The notes: generated by a model from the sequence alone, not told the origin. Positions 16,612 to 25,204 are shown, counted from the first letter of the stretch. The stretch: DNA of 36,434 nt from Salinivirgaceae bacterium (GCA_017551905.1 JAFZKK010000006.1:1-36434); one strand, 5' to 3'. Program-made: numbers and translations.

Positions 16612-17490
16612 CTACGCACGCGGATGAGCCTGATTGTAAATCTCTTTCAGTTTCTCGAAGGTTGTATGGGTGTAAATCTGCGTGGCGGCCAGATTAGCGT
16701 GCCCCAACAATTCTTTTATGGCATCAATCTCGGCACCGTTGTTGAGCATGTGGGTGGCAAATGTGTGGCGCAGCACATGGGGGCTTTTCTTGTCCAAAGT
16801 GGTAACCTCGCCCAAATACTTATTTACCAACCGATAGACGAGTTTGTCGTAAACCGGCTCACCCTTGACGGTGACAAAAAGGAAATCGTTGTCAACCGCA
16901 ACTTTGTTCCGCTCTTCGATATACGATTTGAGGCAAGCTTTCAGCTCGACGCCGAATGGAATAATCCGCTCTTTGTTGCGCTTGCCAAGCACCTTCAGCT
17001 GTGTATTGGAAAAATCGATGTCGTATGTTTTCAGACCGCAAAGCTCGGCCAGACGCATGCCGGTGCAGTAGAATGTGAGTAATATGGCGTGGTCGCGATG
17101 GCCCTCAAAATCATCGGGGAACTGAAATCTGTCGAACAACTCCTCCATCGCACTCTTGTCGACAAAGTACGGCAGGTTTTTCTCGGTTTTTGGCTTGATG
17201 ATTTTCTTGGTTGGCAAGTCGGTTATGAGGCCTTCGCGCACAAGAAACTTATAATAGGTGTGCAAGGTGGTTATCTTGCGGTTGATAGAACGAGGCTTGT
17301 CGCCGTTCTCCATTAAATAAACAATCCACTCGCGAATGACAACATGGTCAGTCGTGAGTGGATTGAAGTTTTCGTCGGCACTTTGTGCAAATTCGAAAAA
17401 CTGCCGCAAGTCGCTTTCGTAGGCACGAAGTGTATGTGCTGAATAACGTTTTTCGTTTGCCAAATAGTTGGAAAAGCCGTTGTCAAACAT
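16612..17490 (-). CDS. xerC: Tyrosine recombinase, XerC/XerD family
   Basis: This tyrosine site-specific recombinase resembles XerC/XerD, which resolve chromosome dimers at dif. The N-terminal SAM-like domain (NYLANEKRYSAHTLRAYESD) is followed by the catalytic domain. Numbered from the upstream ATG at 17523, the catalytic residues are R157 (TGMRLAEL), K181, H249 and R252 (HVLRHTFATHML), H275 (LLGHANLAATQIYTH) and nucleophile Y284. All are present. I favour the ATG at 17490 (292 residues), which matches the usual Xer N-terminus. The ATG at 17523 adds 11 residues. It follows rpsU by 48 bp and is probably co-transcribed. XerC versus XerD cannot be settled here. Confidence 0.88.
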   Translation of the reverse strand: MFDNGFSNYLANEKRYSAHTLRAYESDLRQFFEFAQSADENFNPLTTDHVVIREWIVYLMENGDKPRSINRKITTLHTYYKFLVREGLITDLPTKKIIKPKTEKNLPYFVDKSAMEELFDRFQFPDDFEGHRDHAILLTFYCTGMRLAELCGLKTYDIDFSNTQLKVLGKRNKERIIPFGVELKACLKSYIEERNKVAVDNDFLFVTVKGEPVYDKLVYRLVNKYLGEVTTLDKKSPHVLRHTFATHMLNNGAEIDAIKELLGHANLAATQIYTHTTFEKLKEIYNQAHPRA

Positions 17491-17538
17491 AGCAACACTT
17501 TGCCTGAAATATCCCCGACGCATGGGGAGAAAGCCTGA

Positions 17539-17736
17539 TTAAAAATCCTGGCTTGCGTCCTGCAATTTCTGAATGTATGCAGCCTTGATGATTTCCTTGC
17601 GACGTTCAACAGAAGGTTTTGTGAAAACCTGGCGGGCTCTTAATTCCTTAACCACACCTGTTTTCTCAAATTTTCTTTTGAATTTCTTCAAGGCTCTGTC
17701 AATGTTCTCGCCCTCTTTAACTGGTATTACAATCAT
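17539..17736 (-). CDS. rpsU: 30S ribosomal protein S21 (bS21)
   Basis: This 65-residue bS21 is a small basic 30S protein close to the anti-Shine-Dalgarno end of 16S rRNA. The sequence MIVIPVKEGENIDRALKKFK then RKFEKTGVVKELRARQVF and PSVERRKEIIKAAY matches the family throughout. In Bacteroidota, S21 has been linked to anti-Shine-Dalgarno sequestration, which is known biology and not visible here. It has a full promoter and leads the rpsU-xerC unit. Confidence 0.97.
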   Translation of the reverse strand: MIVIPVKEGENIDRALKKFKRKFEKTGVVKELRARQVFTKPSVERRKEIIKAAYIQKLQDASQDF

Positions 17737-17774
17737 AATAATGTATTAATGTTTAATTCTTAAAAACAAGGCTG

Positions 17775-17782
17775 CAAATTTA
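17775..17782 (-). promoter_or_regulatory. Promoter for rpsU-xerC
   Basis: The minus strand has TAAATTTG at the -7 position. A TTTTG lies 18 bp upstream as a candidate -33 element, which is close to the Bacteroides consensus spacing. The box is 38 bp before the rpsU ATG. Confidence 0.7.
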
Positions 17783-17885
17783 GGAATTGATATGCAATTA
17801 CAAAATCTGTCGGCAAATAATTTTTGAAAGTTTTTTGCGCAACGTCTCGAAACCGCATGTCAGCTTGTATCGATAAGGTAACTAA

Positions 17886-18812
17886 CTACCGCGCATCAAG
17901 ATACGGCAATATCTTTTCAAAACTCAGTGTATCAAGTAGATGATATTTAAGCAAATCGTCTACTGCATTGAACCGGCCCATAAGTTTCTTGTAATTCATT
18001 ATCGAATTGAGTTGCGCGGTTGTCACGTATGGATGTCGCTTTAAATCGCTGTATTTAAAGTCGTTGATATTTATTCGCTTGATTTTTGACGTGTCGACGG
18101 TAAATTGCGGATAGAGTTTTTGGTATGTCTCCTCATTGATATTCTGCACCTCGCGCAGTTGCTCAACGCTATAAAAACCGCCAAGCTGCCGACGATAGGA
18201 TAATATGCGACGGGCGGTTACGGGGCCGATACCATACAAGGCGACAAGCTGTGCTGAATCGGCAGTGTTAAGCTCGACAATTACTGCCCCTTTCCTCTCC
18301 TGCCAGCCCGGCTTAGCCTGTTTCTCCTTCTTTGTTGTCTTAGAGTCGAATTTGCTATATGCATTCTTTGGCTGTTCGGCCTGTACTATATTAATATATG
18401 GTGACAACCGATTGTAAACTGAGTCGCTAATATCGCGAATCCGCGCAAAATCGTCGGGTTTGCGGAATTTGCCGCCGGCCTTTCGGTAATTGACAATTGC
18501 CGTGGCTGTTTTTTCGGGCAGTCCGAGCAAAACAAGCTCGTCGAATGTCACAGTGTTGGGGTCGAAGCGGAATATAGTATCTAACTGATTTGCAATTCGT
18601 TTTTTGATTGTGCCTGATTCGGGAAGAACTGAGTATTTTGATTTTATCTCCGCCATTTTCGCAAAATCGGAGGTCTGTCTTTGAGCCCGCAAGTAAGCCA
18701 CCGTCCTTGGCATGGCCACCGCGCCGAATATCAGACACACTATAACCAACGAGCCGCATTGCTGCCCCTTCGACATCGAAAAATAATTTTTGAAGAACTG
18801 CCTTATTTTCAC
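17886..18812 (-). CDS. Membrane-anchored helix-hairpin-helix (ComEA-like) protein
   Basis: This is a 308-residue protein with a single membrane segment (SLVIVCLIFGAVAMP, ~21-35) and three helix-hairpin-helix repeats. The repeats lie at about residues 83-128 (VLLGLPEKTATAIVNYRKAG), 180-227 (LNTADSAQLVALYGIGPVTA) and 246-290. HhH repeats of this type bind DNA without sequence preference, as in ComEA. The basic linker (KTTKKEKQAKPGWQERK) separates the first two. The start is a GTG at 18812, 12 bases after the upstream TamA-like gene stops. An ATG 12 codons later is possible but would shorten the conserved FFKNYFSMSKGQ lead-in. It is co-transcribed with the OMP gene. A role in DNA uptake is a family-based guess. 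Confidence 0.8.
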   Translation of the reverse strand: MKIRQFFKNYFSMSKGQQCGSLVIVCLIFGAVAMPRTVAYLRAQRQTSDFAKMAEIKSKYSVLPESGTIKKRIANQLDTIFRFDPNTVTFDELVLLGLPEKTATAIVNYRKAGGKFRKPDDFARIRDISDSVYNRLSPYINIVQAEQPKNAYSKFDSKTTKKEKQAKPGWQERKGAVIVELNTADSAQLVALYGIGPVTARRILSYRRQLGGFYSVEQLREVQNINEETYQKLYPQFTVDTSKIKRININDFKYSDLKRHPYVTTAQLNSIMNYKKLMGRFNAVDDLLKYHLLDTLSFEKILPYLDAR

Positions 18813-18824
18813 GTCGATTCAGTT

Positions 18825-21131
18825 TTAGAACGGATAGCCGATTCCGAACTGCCAGGTTATGCTCTTGAATCGGAACTTGTTGTGGAACAATGTCCAGCTG
18901 TCGGGACCCGAAACCGCCGGGTCCTTCACTTTGACTCCACCGTCAAGCCTGATGACAGCAAAATTCAAATCGAGGCGGAGACCGAAACCCGTGCCAATCG
19001 CCAATTGCTTGTAGAAGTTATCGAAGTTGAACTCCGCACCAGGCCGGTTAGCGTCCTCTTTGAGCGCCCAGATGTTGCCCACATCGGCAAACCATGCGCC
19101 TTTGAACGATTTTATGATGTCGAAACGGTACTCGAGACTCATTTCCAGCTTGATATCGGCGGTTTGGTTTGGATAGGTTGCCGACGTATCGCGATAGGTG
19201 CCGGGGCCTAAGTCACGGACACTCCACGCACGGATGCCCTCGGCTCCGCCCGCATAGTACTGACGGACAAACGGAACAGCCGTTGCATTGCCGTACGGTA
19301 TCGCTATTCCGGCAAACAGTCTGGTAACCAGCTGGTCGCGCTCCGACAAATAGTGATAGTAGCGGTAATCGACATCGGTTTTGACAAACTGCGCATACTG
19401 CAAATTGTAAATCTCATAATATCCACGCCCGGCAGTATCCTGATTATTAGTTGATTGATGCAATAAATGCAACAGATTGCCCGCCAAATCGAGATTCCAA
19501 CGGAAATATGAAAAATCAGTCTGTTTCTGCGGGTTACGATTCTGATACAGAATACTATAGCGACTACCTATGATGAAATAGTCCTTGTAACTGTTTTCGA
19601 TGTATTTTCCTTTGATTCGCTGGTCGAAAGCCTCGGTGCGCTCAGGTATTCTGACGGTGTTCAAGTCGATTGGGCTGACAAGAAACCTGAGGTAATCGTT
19701 TGCTTTCCAGGAATATGTGGTCAATACAGTGGTTATTTTGCGAGTGTAATCAGGTCGGTGCTGATAATTGTAAGCCACGGTGAGCGACGTGCGCGGGTCG
19801 AGTTTGCGGTACCACTTTGAAGTACGGAAAGGCAAAATGAACGAAGGCGTCTCGAGCGACGACTCCACTCCAAACTCGATGATGTTGAAAGCGTCGGTGG
19901 TCTCGGTTTTGGTCTGGCGTTGCAGCGAGCCCGACAGTTTGACATTGAGAATCTCGGCTCCGTGGAACAGGTTCTTATGCTGATAGTTAAGGTTGCCGCC
20001 CACACCAAAGTTACCGTCGGTATTGGTCGCCTCAACGTTGGCCGAATAGTTCTGGTAAGTCGAGGGCGTAAGCTGTATCTGGCAGTCGATGAGCGAGTCG
20101 CTACCTGAAACCGGCGAAAACAAGATGTTGTTCTGCCTGAAAATCCGCAGCGAGTTGATATGCCGGCTGGTTTGCTCCACTTTTGTGACATCGTATAGTT
20201 GTCCTGGCTCTATCAGATTAACTTTCAGTAAAGTACGCGGCGTTATTTTCCTTTTTCCGACAAAAAGAAACCAATATGGATTGCGATAAAGCGTATCAAG
20301 ATTATGAGTGTACAACGACGGGTTGCGCAAAGCCGCCTGCGGGTTGTAATCTGGATAGAACGACACATCGTTTATGTGAAACTGACGCACGTTCGATTTC
20401 TGCAGATTACCATCGGCGTCGGGAACAACCGGCCGTTCCACAATCACCTCGATATTTGCCAGAAAATCAGCGGTATCGACACTGTAACGTATCAAGTCGG
20501 AATTGAACTGATAATAGCCGTTGCTGCGGATTTGGCGGGTTATGCGGTCGCGTTCCTTTTGCAAGGCATCGAGCGTGAACATGCCGCCACGCTTTAGATT
20601 GGTTGAGGCCGTATCGGACATTATCAACGGGTAAAGCACCGTATCGCGCACCGAGAAATAAACCTCGTTGATATGCGTGGGCTTACCCAAAGCAACATTA
20701 TAGGACACCCGCGCCTTCTTGTCGTTCTTCTCGACCTCGCATGAGATTTTCGAATTGTAGTAAGCTTCGTTCTTAAGAATGATGTCGAACTGTTTCATCG
20801 TTCTGACTGTCAGCGTCGAATCGTAGATAACCGGTTCCTCACCCACAACGCGCGCCAGCCAACGTTTCCACCCTCTGTCATGTCCGCGATGCGCGAAATT
20901 GTAGGTGGCCAGGAAAAACGGATAGACATGGAAAATGTTGCGGTTCGATTTCTGGCGGTAATACGCTGTCAGATTGTCCTTATCGAAATCATTGTCATCG
21001 ATTTTTGTCTCGTTGCGACGCAAAAGATATTCGTCATCAGGCACCATGCGCGTAATGTTGCAACTCGACATCAAAACGGCGAATGCCATTGTAAACAAAA
21101 GACTTATATGGATTTTGCGCACCAATCTCAT
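18825..21131 (-). CDS. BamA/TamA-family outer membrane lipoprotein (TamL-like)
   Basis: This 768-residue protein belongs to the Omp85 superfamily. It starts MRLVRKIHISLLFTMAFAV and has a lipobox LMSSC, so it is probably lipid-anchored after cleavage before Cys24. That feature is typical of Bacteroidota TamL and absent from BamA. POTRA-like repeats follow, with an FTLDALQKERDRITRQIRSN segment near residue 200. The C-terminal ~400 residues are a 16-stranded-type barrel: NYQHKNLFHGAEILNVKLSG, the RQYYAGGAEGIRAWSVRDLG lid motif and a terminal aromatic GIGYPF. A TATATTTG promoter box at 21149-21156 lies between this ATG and an upstream TTG, so the ATG at 21131 is the start. Function in outer-membrane biogenesis is inferred from the family. 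Confidence 0.85.
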   Translation of the reverse strand: MRLVRKIHISLLFTMAFAVLMSSCNITRMVPDDEYLLRRNETKIDDNDFDKDNLTAYYRQKSNRNIFHVYPFFLATYNFAHRGHDRGWKRWLARVVGEEPVIYDSTLTVRTMKQFDIILKNEAYYNSKISCEVEKNDKKARVSYNVALGKPTHINEVYFSVRDTVLYPLIMSDTASTNLKRGGMFTLDALQKERDRITRQIRSNGYYQFNSDLIRYSVDTADFLANIEVIVERPVVPDADGNLQKSNVRQFHINDVSFYPDYNPQAALRNPSLYTHNLDTLYRNPYWFLFVGKRKITPRTLLKVNLIEPGQLYDVTKVEQTSRHINSLRIFRQNNILFSPVSGSDSLIDCQIQLTPSTYQNYSANVEATNTDGNFGVGGNLNYQHKNLFHGAEILNVKLSGSLQRQTKTETTDAFNIIEFGVESSLETPSFILPFRTSKWYRKLDPRTSLTVAYNYQHRPDYTRKITTVLTTYSWKANDYLRFLVSPIDLNTVRIPERTEAFDQRIKGKYIENSYKDYFIIGSRYSILYQNRNPQKQTDFSYFRWNLDLAGNLLHLLHQSTNNQDTAGRGYYEIYNLQYAQFVKTDVDYRYYHYLSERDQLVTRLFAGIAIPYGNATAVPFVRQYYAGGAEGIRAWSVRDLGPGTYRDTSATYPNQTADIKLEMSLEYRFDIIKSFKGAWFADVGNIWALKEDANRPGAEFNFDNFYKQLAIGTGFGLRLDLNFAVIRLDGGVKVKDPAVSGPDSWTLFHNKFRFKSITWQFGIGYPF

Positions 21132-21148
21132 TCGATTTAGGAATTGCA

Positions 21149-21156
21149 CAAATATA
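21149..21156 (-). promoter_or_regulatory. -7 promoter box for the TamL-like gene
   Basis: The minus strand reads TATATTTG, 17 bp before the ATG at 21131. It overlaps the frame of an upstream TTG start and so rules that start out. Confidence 0.6.
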
Positions 21157-21177
21157 AACAAGATACGTTGGTTTGAT

Positions 21178-21185
21178 TACTTTTG
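21178..21185 (+). promoter_or_regulatory. -7 promoter box for the SpoU methyltransferase gene
   Basis: The plus strand reads TACTTTTG, 15 bp before the ATG at 21201, divergent from the TamL-like promoter 22 bp away. It overlaps the alternative TTG start at 21183, which therefore cannot be used. Confidence 0.6.
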
Positions 21186-21200
21186 CGAAAAACATTGGTT

Positions 21201-21962
21201 ATGCTTACCAACAACAAGATAAAACTGATAAAATCGCTCGACAAGAAGCGTGAGCGCGTTGAGGCGGGATGCTTTGTGGTTGAAGGCGAAAAGATGGTTC
21301 GAGAACTTCTGATGAGCCGTTTCGAAACTATCGAAGTATTTGCTGTTCAGCAATATATCGACGAGTTGCCTGCGAATTTGAAGCGCAAAGCCGAAATCAC
21401 CGCCATTGGTGAGCGCGACCTTGAGCGTATCAGTTTTTTGAAGACGCCAAACAAAGCCGTTGCACTTGCCAAACTGCCTGAAAAACAGCCCCTACCCGAC
21501 TTGAGCGGCCTCAACATTGCGCTCGACAACGTGCAGGACCCTGGTAATCTGGGCACCATTGTCCGCACGGCGGCGTGGTTCGGAATCGGCAACGTGTTTT
21601 GCTCGCCCGACACCGTTGATGTTTACAACCCTAAGGTCATTCAATCGACAATGGGCGCCATTTTCAAAGTGAATGTAAGTTATTGTAATTTAACCGATTT
21701 GGCCGCCACCGCCCGCAAAGCTGGCATTCCAATGTTTGGCACGCGGCTCGACGGCGAGAACCTTTACGCCGCCAAACTGCCGAAAGACACCATTGTGGTT
21801 ATGGGCAACGAGTCGAAAGGTTTGTCGGCAGAAATTAGTGCACTGACTGACAGCAACTTAAAGATACCTTCGTACGCACCACCAACGGCCGATATGGAAT
21901 CGCTCAACGTGTCGGTGGCCACAGCAATTGTGTGCGCTGAATTCCGTAGGCAAAACGGCTAA
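21201..21962 (+). CDS. TrmH/SpoU-family RNA 2'-O-methyltransferase
   Basis: This 253-residue SPOUT methyltransferase should transfer methyl from S-adenosylmethionine to a ribose 2'-OH in rRNA or tRNA. An N-terminal substrate-binding domain (KIKLIKSLDKKRERVEAGCF, then VVEGEKMVREL) is followed by the SpoU knot. Motif 1 is ALDNVQDPGNLGTIVRTAAW, motif 2 is VVMGNESKGLS and motif 3 is SLNVSVATAIVCAEF. The catalytic Asn, Arg and Glu positions are present. The exact target is unknown, since RlmB, TsnR and TrmH types cannot be separated by eye. It is transcribed alone and convergently with the YhcH-family gene 30 bp away. Confidence 0.9.
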   Translation: MLTNNKIKLIKSLDKKRERVEAGCFVVEGEKMVRELLMSRFETIEVFAVQQYIDELPANLKRKAEITAIGERDLERISFLKTPNKAVALAKLPEKQPLPDLSGLNIALDNVQDPGNLGTIVRTAAWFGIGNVFCSPDTVDVYNPKVIQSTMGAIFKVNVSYCNLTDLAATARKAGIPMFGTRLDGENLYAAKLPKDTIVVMGNESKGLSAEISALTDSNLKIPSYAPPTADMESLNVSVATAIVCAEFRRQNG

Positions 21963-21992
21963 CAGCGTTGCTGTAAATCAATAAGATGCGGA

Positions 21993-22457
21993 TTATTTCT
22001 CGGTCGTGTCGGGGTTGAGTCTGACTTTGACCACAACCTTTTTGACAACCGAAGGCTTGCCATTTTTCAGGCACGGCAGATGCAAATCGTCGGGATAGAA
22101 AATGATAAATTCGCCCGCTTTTAACGTAATAGGCTCGTAATCACCTTCATAGAAGGCAACATCACGCTCGTTTGAGTATGGAATTGTCTCTTTTTGGCCG
22201 TTTTTCGGTGCAAGGCCAATAATCTCGCTTCCCTTCAAAATATATTGAATATCAATATATTCCACGTGACCTTCGAGTTGACCTTCGCTTTTGGTCACAT
22301 ACTCGCTGATTGAAGCGTACATATCGTTGCCGTCAATCGGGTATTTGCCCTCGTCGTAGTCAATCAAATCGGACGACTGCAGGTACTCGAAAGCCTTTGC
22401 AAACAACGGATGCAGCGAGTGATACTTTGCGTGATTTGTGAGACTATCCTTAATCAT
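21993..22457 (-). CDS. YhcH/YjgK/YiaL family (DUF386) protein
   Basis: This is a 154-residue single-domain cupin-like protein of the YhcH/YjgK/YiaL family, which includes EbgC, the beta subunit of E. coli evolved beta-galactosidase. The HVEYIDIQYILKGSEIIGLA block, YEGDYEPITLKAGEFIIFYP and the closing PDDLHLPCL...VKKVVVKV carry the usual His and Glu metal ligands. Family members work in sugar or sialic acid metabolism, probably as anomerases. No sugar genes are adjacent here, so the substrate is unknown. It has its own promoter 20 bp upstream. Confidence 0.88.
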   Translation of the reverse strand: MIKDSLTNHAKYHSLHPLFAKAFEYLQSSDLIDYDEGKYPIDGNDMYASISEYVTKSEGQLEGHVEYIDIQYILKGSEIIGLAPKNGQKETIPYSNERDVAFYEGDYEPITLKAGEFIIFYPDDLHLPCLKNGKPSVVKKVVVKVRLNPDTTEK

Positions 22458-22477
22458 ACTCTCTGTTTTTAGCGCCG

Positions 22478-22485
22478 CAAATATA
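22478..22485 (-). promoter_or_regulatory. -7 promoter box for the YhcH-family gene
   Basis: The minus strand reads TATATTTG, 20 bp upstream of the ATG at 22457. Confidence 0.55.
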
Positions 22486-22602
22486 AGGCTGAGTTCGATA
22501 TCTTCTTCCCGATTTCGCGCCTATTTTCTCGCGGTTTTTCGCTCAAGTCGATATGGTGCTGATTGTCAATCGTCAGCGGAAGGCAGGAAAAAATCGATAC
22601 TG

Positions 22603-24159
22603 TCAGTTACGCAAAAACTCGACAACTTTTTCGGCGCAACGCTGTCCGTCGAGAGCCGACGAGACGATGCCGCCTGCATAACCTGCGCCCTCGCCGCAAG
22701 GGAAAAGTCCTTGAATCTGAACGTGTTGCATTGTTTCGGGATTACGCGGGATGCGAAGCGGCGAACTTGTGCGACTCTCGACACCGATGAGCAACGCCTC
22801 GTTGGTGTAGAAACCGCGCATTCGGCGGTCGAACTGGCGCAAACCGTCTTGCAGTCGCTGGCGGATGAAGTCGGGCAGCCATTGGTGCATTGGCGACGAC
22901 ATAACGCCAGGCGTGAACGATGTCCTCGGAAGCGAACTCGATACTCGCCCCTCGACAAAATCGGTCAGCCGCTGGGCTGGCGCAATCTGACCGCGACCGC
23001 CATTGGCGAACGACAACCGCTCGCACTGCATTTGGAACTCGAGACCAGCCATTACAGGGTCGGCGCAAGGCGGAATATCCTCGGCTCGCAACTCGACAAC
23101 AATGGCCGAATTGGCCCATTGGCTGCCCCGTGCCGATGGCGACATTCCGTTCACAACCATTTCATTATCAGCCGTCGAAGCGGGAACGATGATGCCGCCT
23201 GGGCACATACAGAACGAGTAAACCCCTCGCCCACCCGACTGTTGCACAAGGCTGTAAGCCGCCGCTGGAAGGTACGGTCCGCGCTGGCGGCACGAGTATT
23301 GGATGCTATCGATAAGGCTCTGCGGATGCTCAACGCGAACACCCATAGCGAAAGCCTTTGGTTCAAGCATAACACCCTGACGATGAAGCGAATAATAGAC
23401 GTCGCGCGCCGAATGGCCCGTGGCTAAAACAACCGCGTCGGCAATGATTTCGTCGCCTGCGGTAGTGCGGATGCCGCGCAGACGGTCGCCGTCGAGAATC
23501 AAACTGCCGAACGACACGCCGAAATGCACCTCGCCGCCGTGCTCAATTATTGTTTTGCGAATATTCTCAATGATGCCAGGCAGTTTGTCGGACCCGATGT
23601 GCGGATGCGCGTCGACCATAATGTCGGGGTTGCCGCCGTTGGCGTAAAGGATGCGCAAAACCTCGGAAATGTCGCCACGTTTTTTTGAGCGAGTGAAAAG
23701 TTTGCCGTCGGAATAGGTGCCTGCACCGCCCTCGCCAAACCCATAGTTCGAATCGGGATTGACACCTTGGTTGCGGTGAATGGCGGCAATGTCCAAACGG
23801 CGCGAGTGCACGTCTTTTCCGCGCTCAACGATTATCGGCTTCAGCCCCGACTGCAAAAACTTGAGCGCCGCGAACAATCCCGCTGGCCCCGCACCAACAA
23901 TAATTACTGGTTGGCAATGTTCAACATTTTGGTACTCAACTGGTTGCCACTCGTCTTTCGGCGGCAGTTCGTCGATATAAACGTCGAGCCGCAGATTGAT
24001 GAGCACCCGTCCGTGGCGCGCGTCGATTGAACGTCCGCGAAGGCGGCAAAACGAGATTTGCTCGGTGGAAACGCCCAATTTGGCGGCTGCGGCAGGCAAA
24101 TAATATTTTTCGGAAGACGCCTTCTCGGGCGACAAGGCCAAAGTGAGTTCCTTAATCAT
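22603..24159 (-). CDS. FAD-dependent dehydrogenase, COG2509-like
   Basis: This 518-residue flavoprotein resembles the uncharacterised COG2509 dehydrogenases. A ~80-residue N-terminal domain precedes the Rossmann dinucleotide motif VGAGPAG (residues 88-94), followed by ERGKDVHSRR. A second conserved segment, NYGFGEGGAGTYSDGKLFTR, lies near residue 155. ADAVVLATGHSARDVY matches the second FAD-binding motif, and GEGAGYAGGIVSSALDGQRC closes the FAD site near the C-terminus. The substrate is not known. Its ATG overlaps the stop of the PorT-like gene by four bases (ATGA), so the two are translationally coupled. Length is typical. Confidence 0.85.
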   Translation of the reverse strand: MIKELTLALSPEKASSEKYYLPAAAAKLGVSTEQISFCRLRGRSIDARHGRVLINLRLDVYIDELPPKDEWQPVEYQNVEHCQPVIIVGAGPAGLFAALKFLQSGLKPIIVERGKDVHSRRLDIAAIHRNQGVNPDSNYGFGEGGAGTYSDGKLFTRSKKRGDISEVLRILYANGGNPDIMVDAHPHIGSDKLPGIIENIRKTIIEHGGEVHFGVSFGSLILDGDRLRGIRTTAGDEIIADAVVLATGHSARDVYYSLHRQGVMLEPKAFAMGVRVEHPQSLIDSIQYSCRQRGPYLPAAAYSLVQQSGGRGVYSFCMCPGGIIVPASTADNEMVVNGMSPSARGSQWANSAIVVELRAEDIPPCADPVMAGLEFQMQCERLSFANGGRGQIAPAQRLTDFVEGRVSSSLPRTSFTPGVMSSPMHQWLPDFIRQRLQDGLRQFDRRMRGFYTNEALLIGVESRTSSPLRIPRNPETMQHVQIQGLFPCGEGAGYAGGIVSSALDGQRCAEKVVEFLRN

Positions 24160-24875
24160 TCGAAACAGAGCACTAAAGTGACCATTTTTGAGCCCAAACG
24201 GCGGTAAGCATTGGTGTATTCAGTATCGTCGTACTTAACAATATTGAACAATCCGTAGCTGAATTTCAGCTCAGTAGAGTATTTGAACCAATGCAGATAA
24301 TTGTCGAGACCAACACCCACCTCGGCATAGACATCGAACTTCTTCAGGCGAATTTTCGGTTTCTCGTCGTCCTTCGGCTTTTTGCGCGCAGCCAAATCGA
24401 CTGCCGGATTCAGACCTGCGAAAATGTAAGGCCGGTAGTTGCTTTCGCGCACGGCACGATATTTAACAATTACCGGAAACTGAATCAGTGTCGTCTCAAT
24501 CTTCATCGGGTGTTTGCGCAACATGTCATCGCCTTGGACCAAATCGTCGCGAAGCAAATAGTTTAGGCTGCGCTGGCAAAACATCAGACCGGGCAATGTT
24601 CGCAAATCCCAGTTGTCGGCCAACTTCAGATTGGCAATCATGCTGGCGCCGAACAGCGCACCGCCGCTATATTCGATTGAATAAACGGTGTCGAGCTGGT
24701 TGAACGTGTCGGAATGGCTAATGGCGAAGCTCGTCTTGCCAAGCGAGAAGGCAAAACCGAAATGGTACGGCTCGGCGTCATAGAACGGGTCGCGCCACGG
24801 ACGCTTCTTCTGCGCCGACACACTGCCCGCAACCGCTCCGACAAGTATGAATATGAATATCAGCTTTTTTGCCAT
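24156..24875 (-). CDS. porT: PorT-like outer membrane beta-barrel protein
   Basis: This 239-residue protein has a signal peptide (KKLIFIFILVGAVAGSVSAQ) and then reads as an eight-stranded barrel of the PorT type: PYHFGFAFSLGKTSFAIS, ASMIANLKLADNWDLRTLPG, TTLIQFPVIVKYRA, RPYIFAGLNPAVDLA and the closing MVTLVLCFE. PorT is an outer-membrane component needed for type IX secretion in Porphyromonas and Flavobacterium. Assignment here is by overall pattern, and no other T9SS genes are in the window. It is the first gene of a two-gene unit, with a TACTTTTG promoter 16 bp upstream and an ATGA overlap with the flavoprotein gene. Confidence 0.7.
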   Translation of the reverse strand: MAKKLIFIFILVGAVAGSVSAQKKRPWRDPFYDAEPYHFGFAFSLGKTSFAISHSDTFNQLDTVYSIEYSGGALFGASMIANLKLADNWDLRTLPGLMFCQRSLNYLLRDDLVQGDDMLRKHPMKIETTLIQFPVIVKYRAVRESNYRPYIFAGLNPAVDLAARKKPKDDEKPKIRLKKFDVYAEVGVGLDNYLHWFKYSTELKFSYGLFNIVKYDDTEYTNAYRRLGSKMVTLVLCFE

Positions 24876-24891
24876 ATCGATTTTGAGTGGG

Positions 24892-24899
24892 CAAAAGTA
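24892..24899 (-). promoter_or_regulatory. -7 promoter box for the PorT-like gene
   Basis: The minus strand reads TACTTTTG, 16 bp upstream of the ATG at 24875. Confidence 0.6.
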
Positions 24900-25050
24900 T
24901 CAAAATTGTATTCCCAACAAATGCCAAAACTTTCAATTAACGCTAATTATCCGCAATTATTATATGTATATACCTCGCCGACGCATTGCTCACTCGGCAT
25001 TGCGGCAATTTATGTTGGTAGCAAGAGATAGTATTAAAAAAGTGATAGCA

Positions 25051-25112
25051 TAAAAAAAGGTTGTCGAACAATTTTCTTCTGCGCACAATTCGCAGATATA
25101 TGTCCAACAACC
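25051..25112 (-). ncRNA. Candidate small hairpin RNA with its own promoter and terminator
   Basis: Minus-strand sequence from 25112 to 25051 folds as one long hairpin. The outer stem has 12 bp (25101-25112 with 25059-25070, two G-U pairs). An asymmetric internal loop follows, then an inner 6-bp stem TCTGCG/CGCAGA with a 7-nt loop. Seven T follow the outer stem directly, as in an intrinsic terminator. A TATATTTG box ends 5 bases before the first stem base, so the transcript should start at the foot of the stem. The G-U pairs form only on this strand. No protein frame of note is inside. It resembles no RNA family I can name. It could be a regulatory RNA or a 6S-like decoy, but it is far shorter than 6S RNA. 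Confidence 0.6.
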
Positions 25113-25117
25113 CGTTG

Positions 25118-25145
25118 CAAATATAGAAAAATTTTTGATATACAA
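25118..25145 (-). promoter_or_regulatory. Promoter of the candidate small RNA
   Basis: The minus strand reads CTTG, 17 bp, then TATATTTG (25118-25125), matching both the -33 and -7 elements of Bacteroidota promoters. It points away from leuA and has no gene directly after it other than the hairpin. Confidence 0.6.
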
Positions 25146-25204
25146 GAGGATAATCAAAAAACTTTTCGGCAGTTTAATGGCTTCGCTGTTTAATTTTTGA
25201 AATT

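Noticed and set aside
25051..25125. 6S RNA as an explanation for the small hairpin RNA
   Set aside because: 6S RNAs are about 180-200 nt with a large central bubble. This unit is about 60 nt with a short asymmetric loop.
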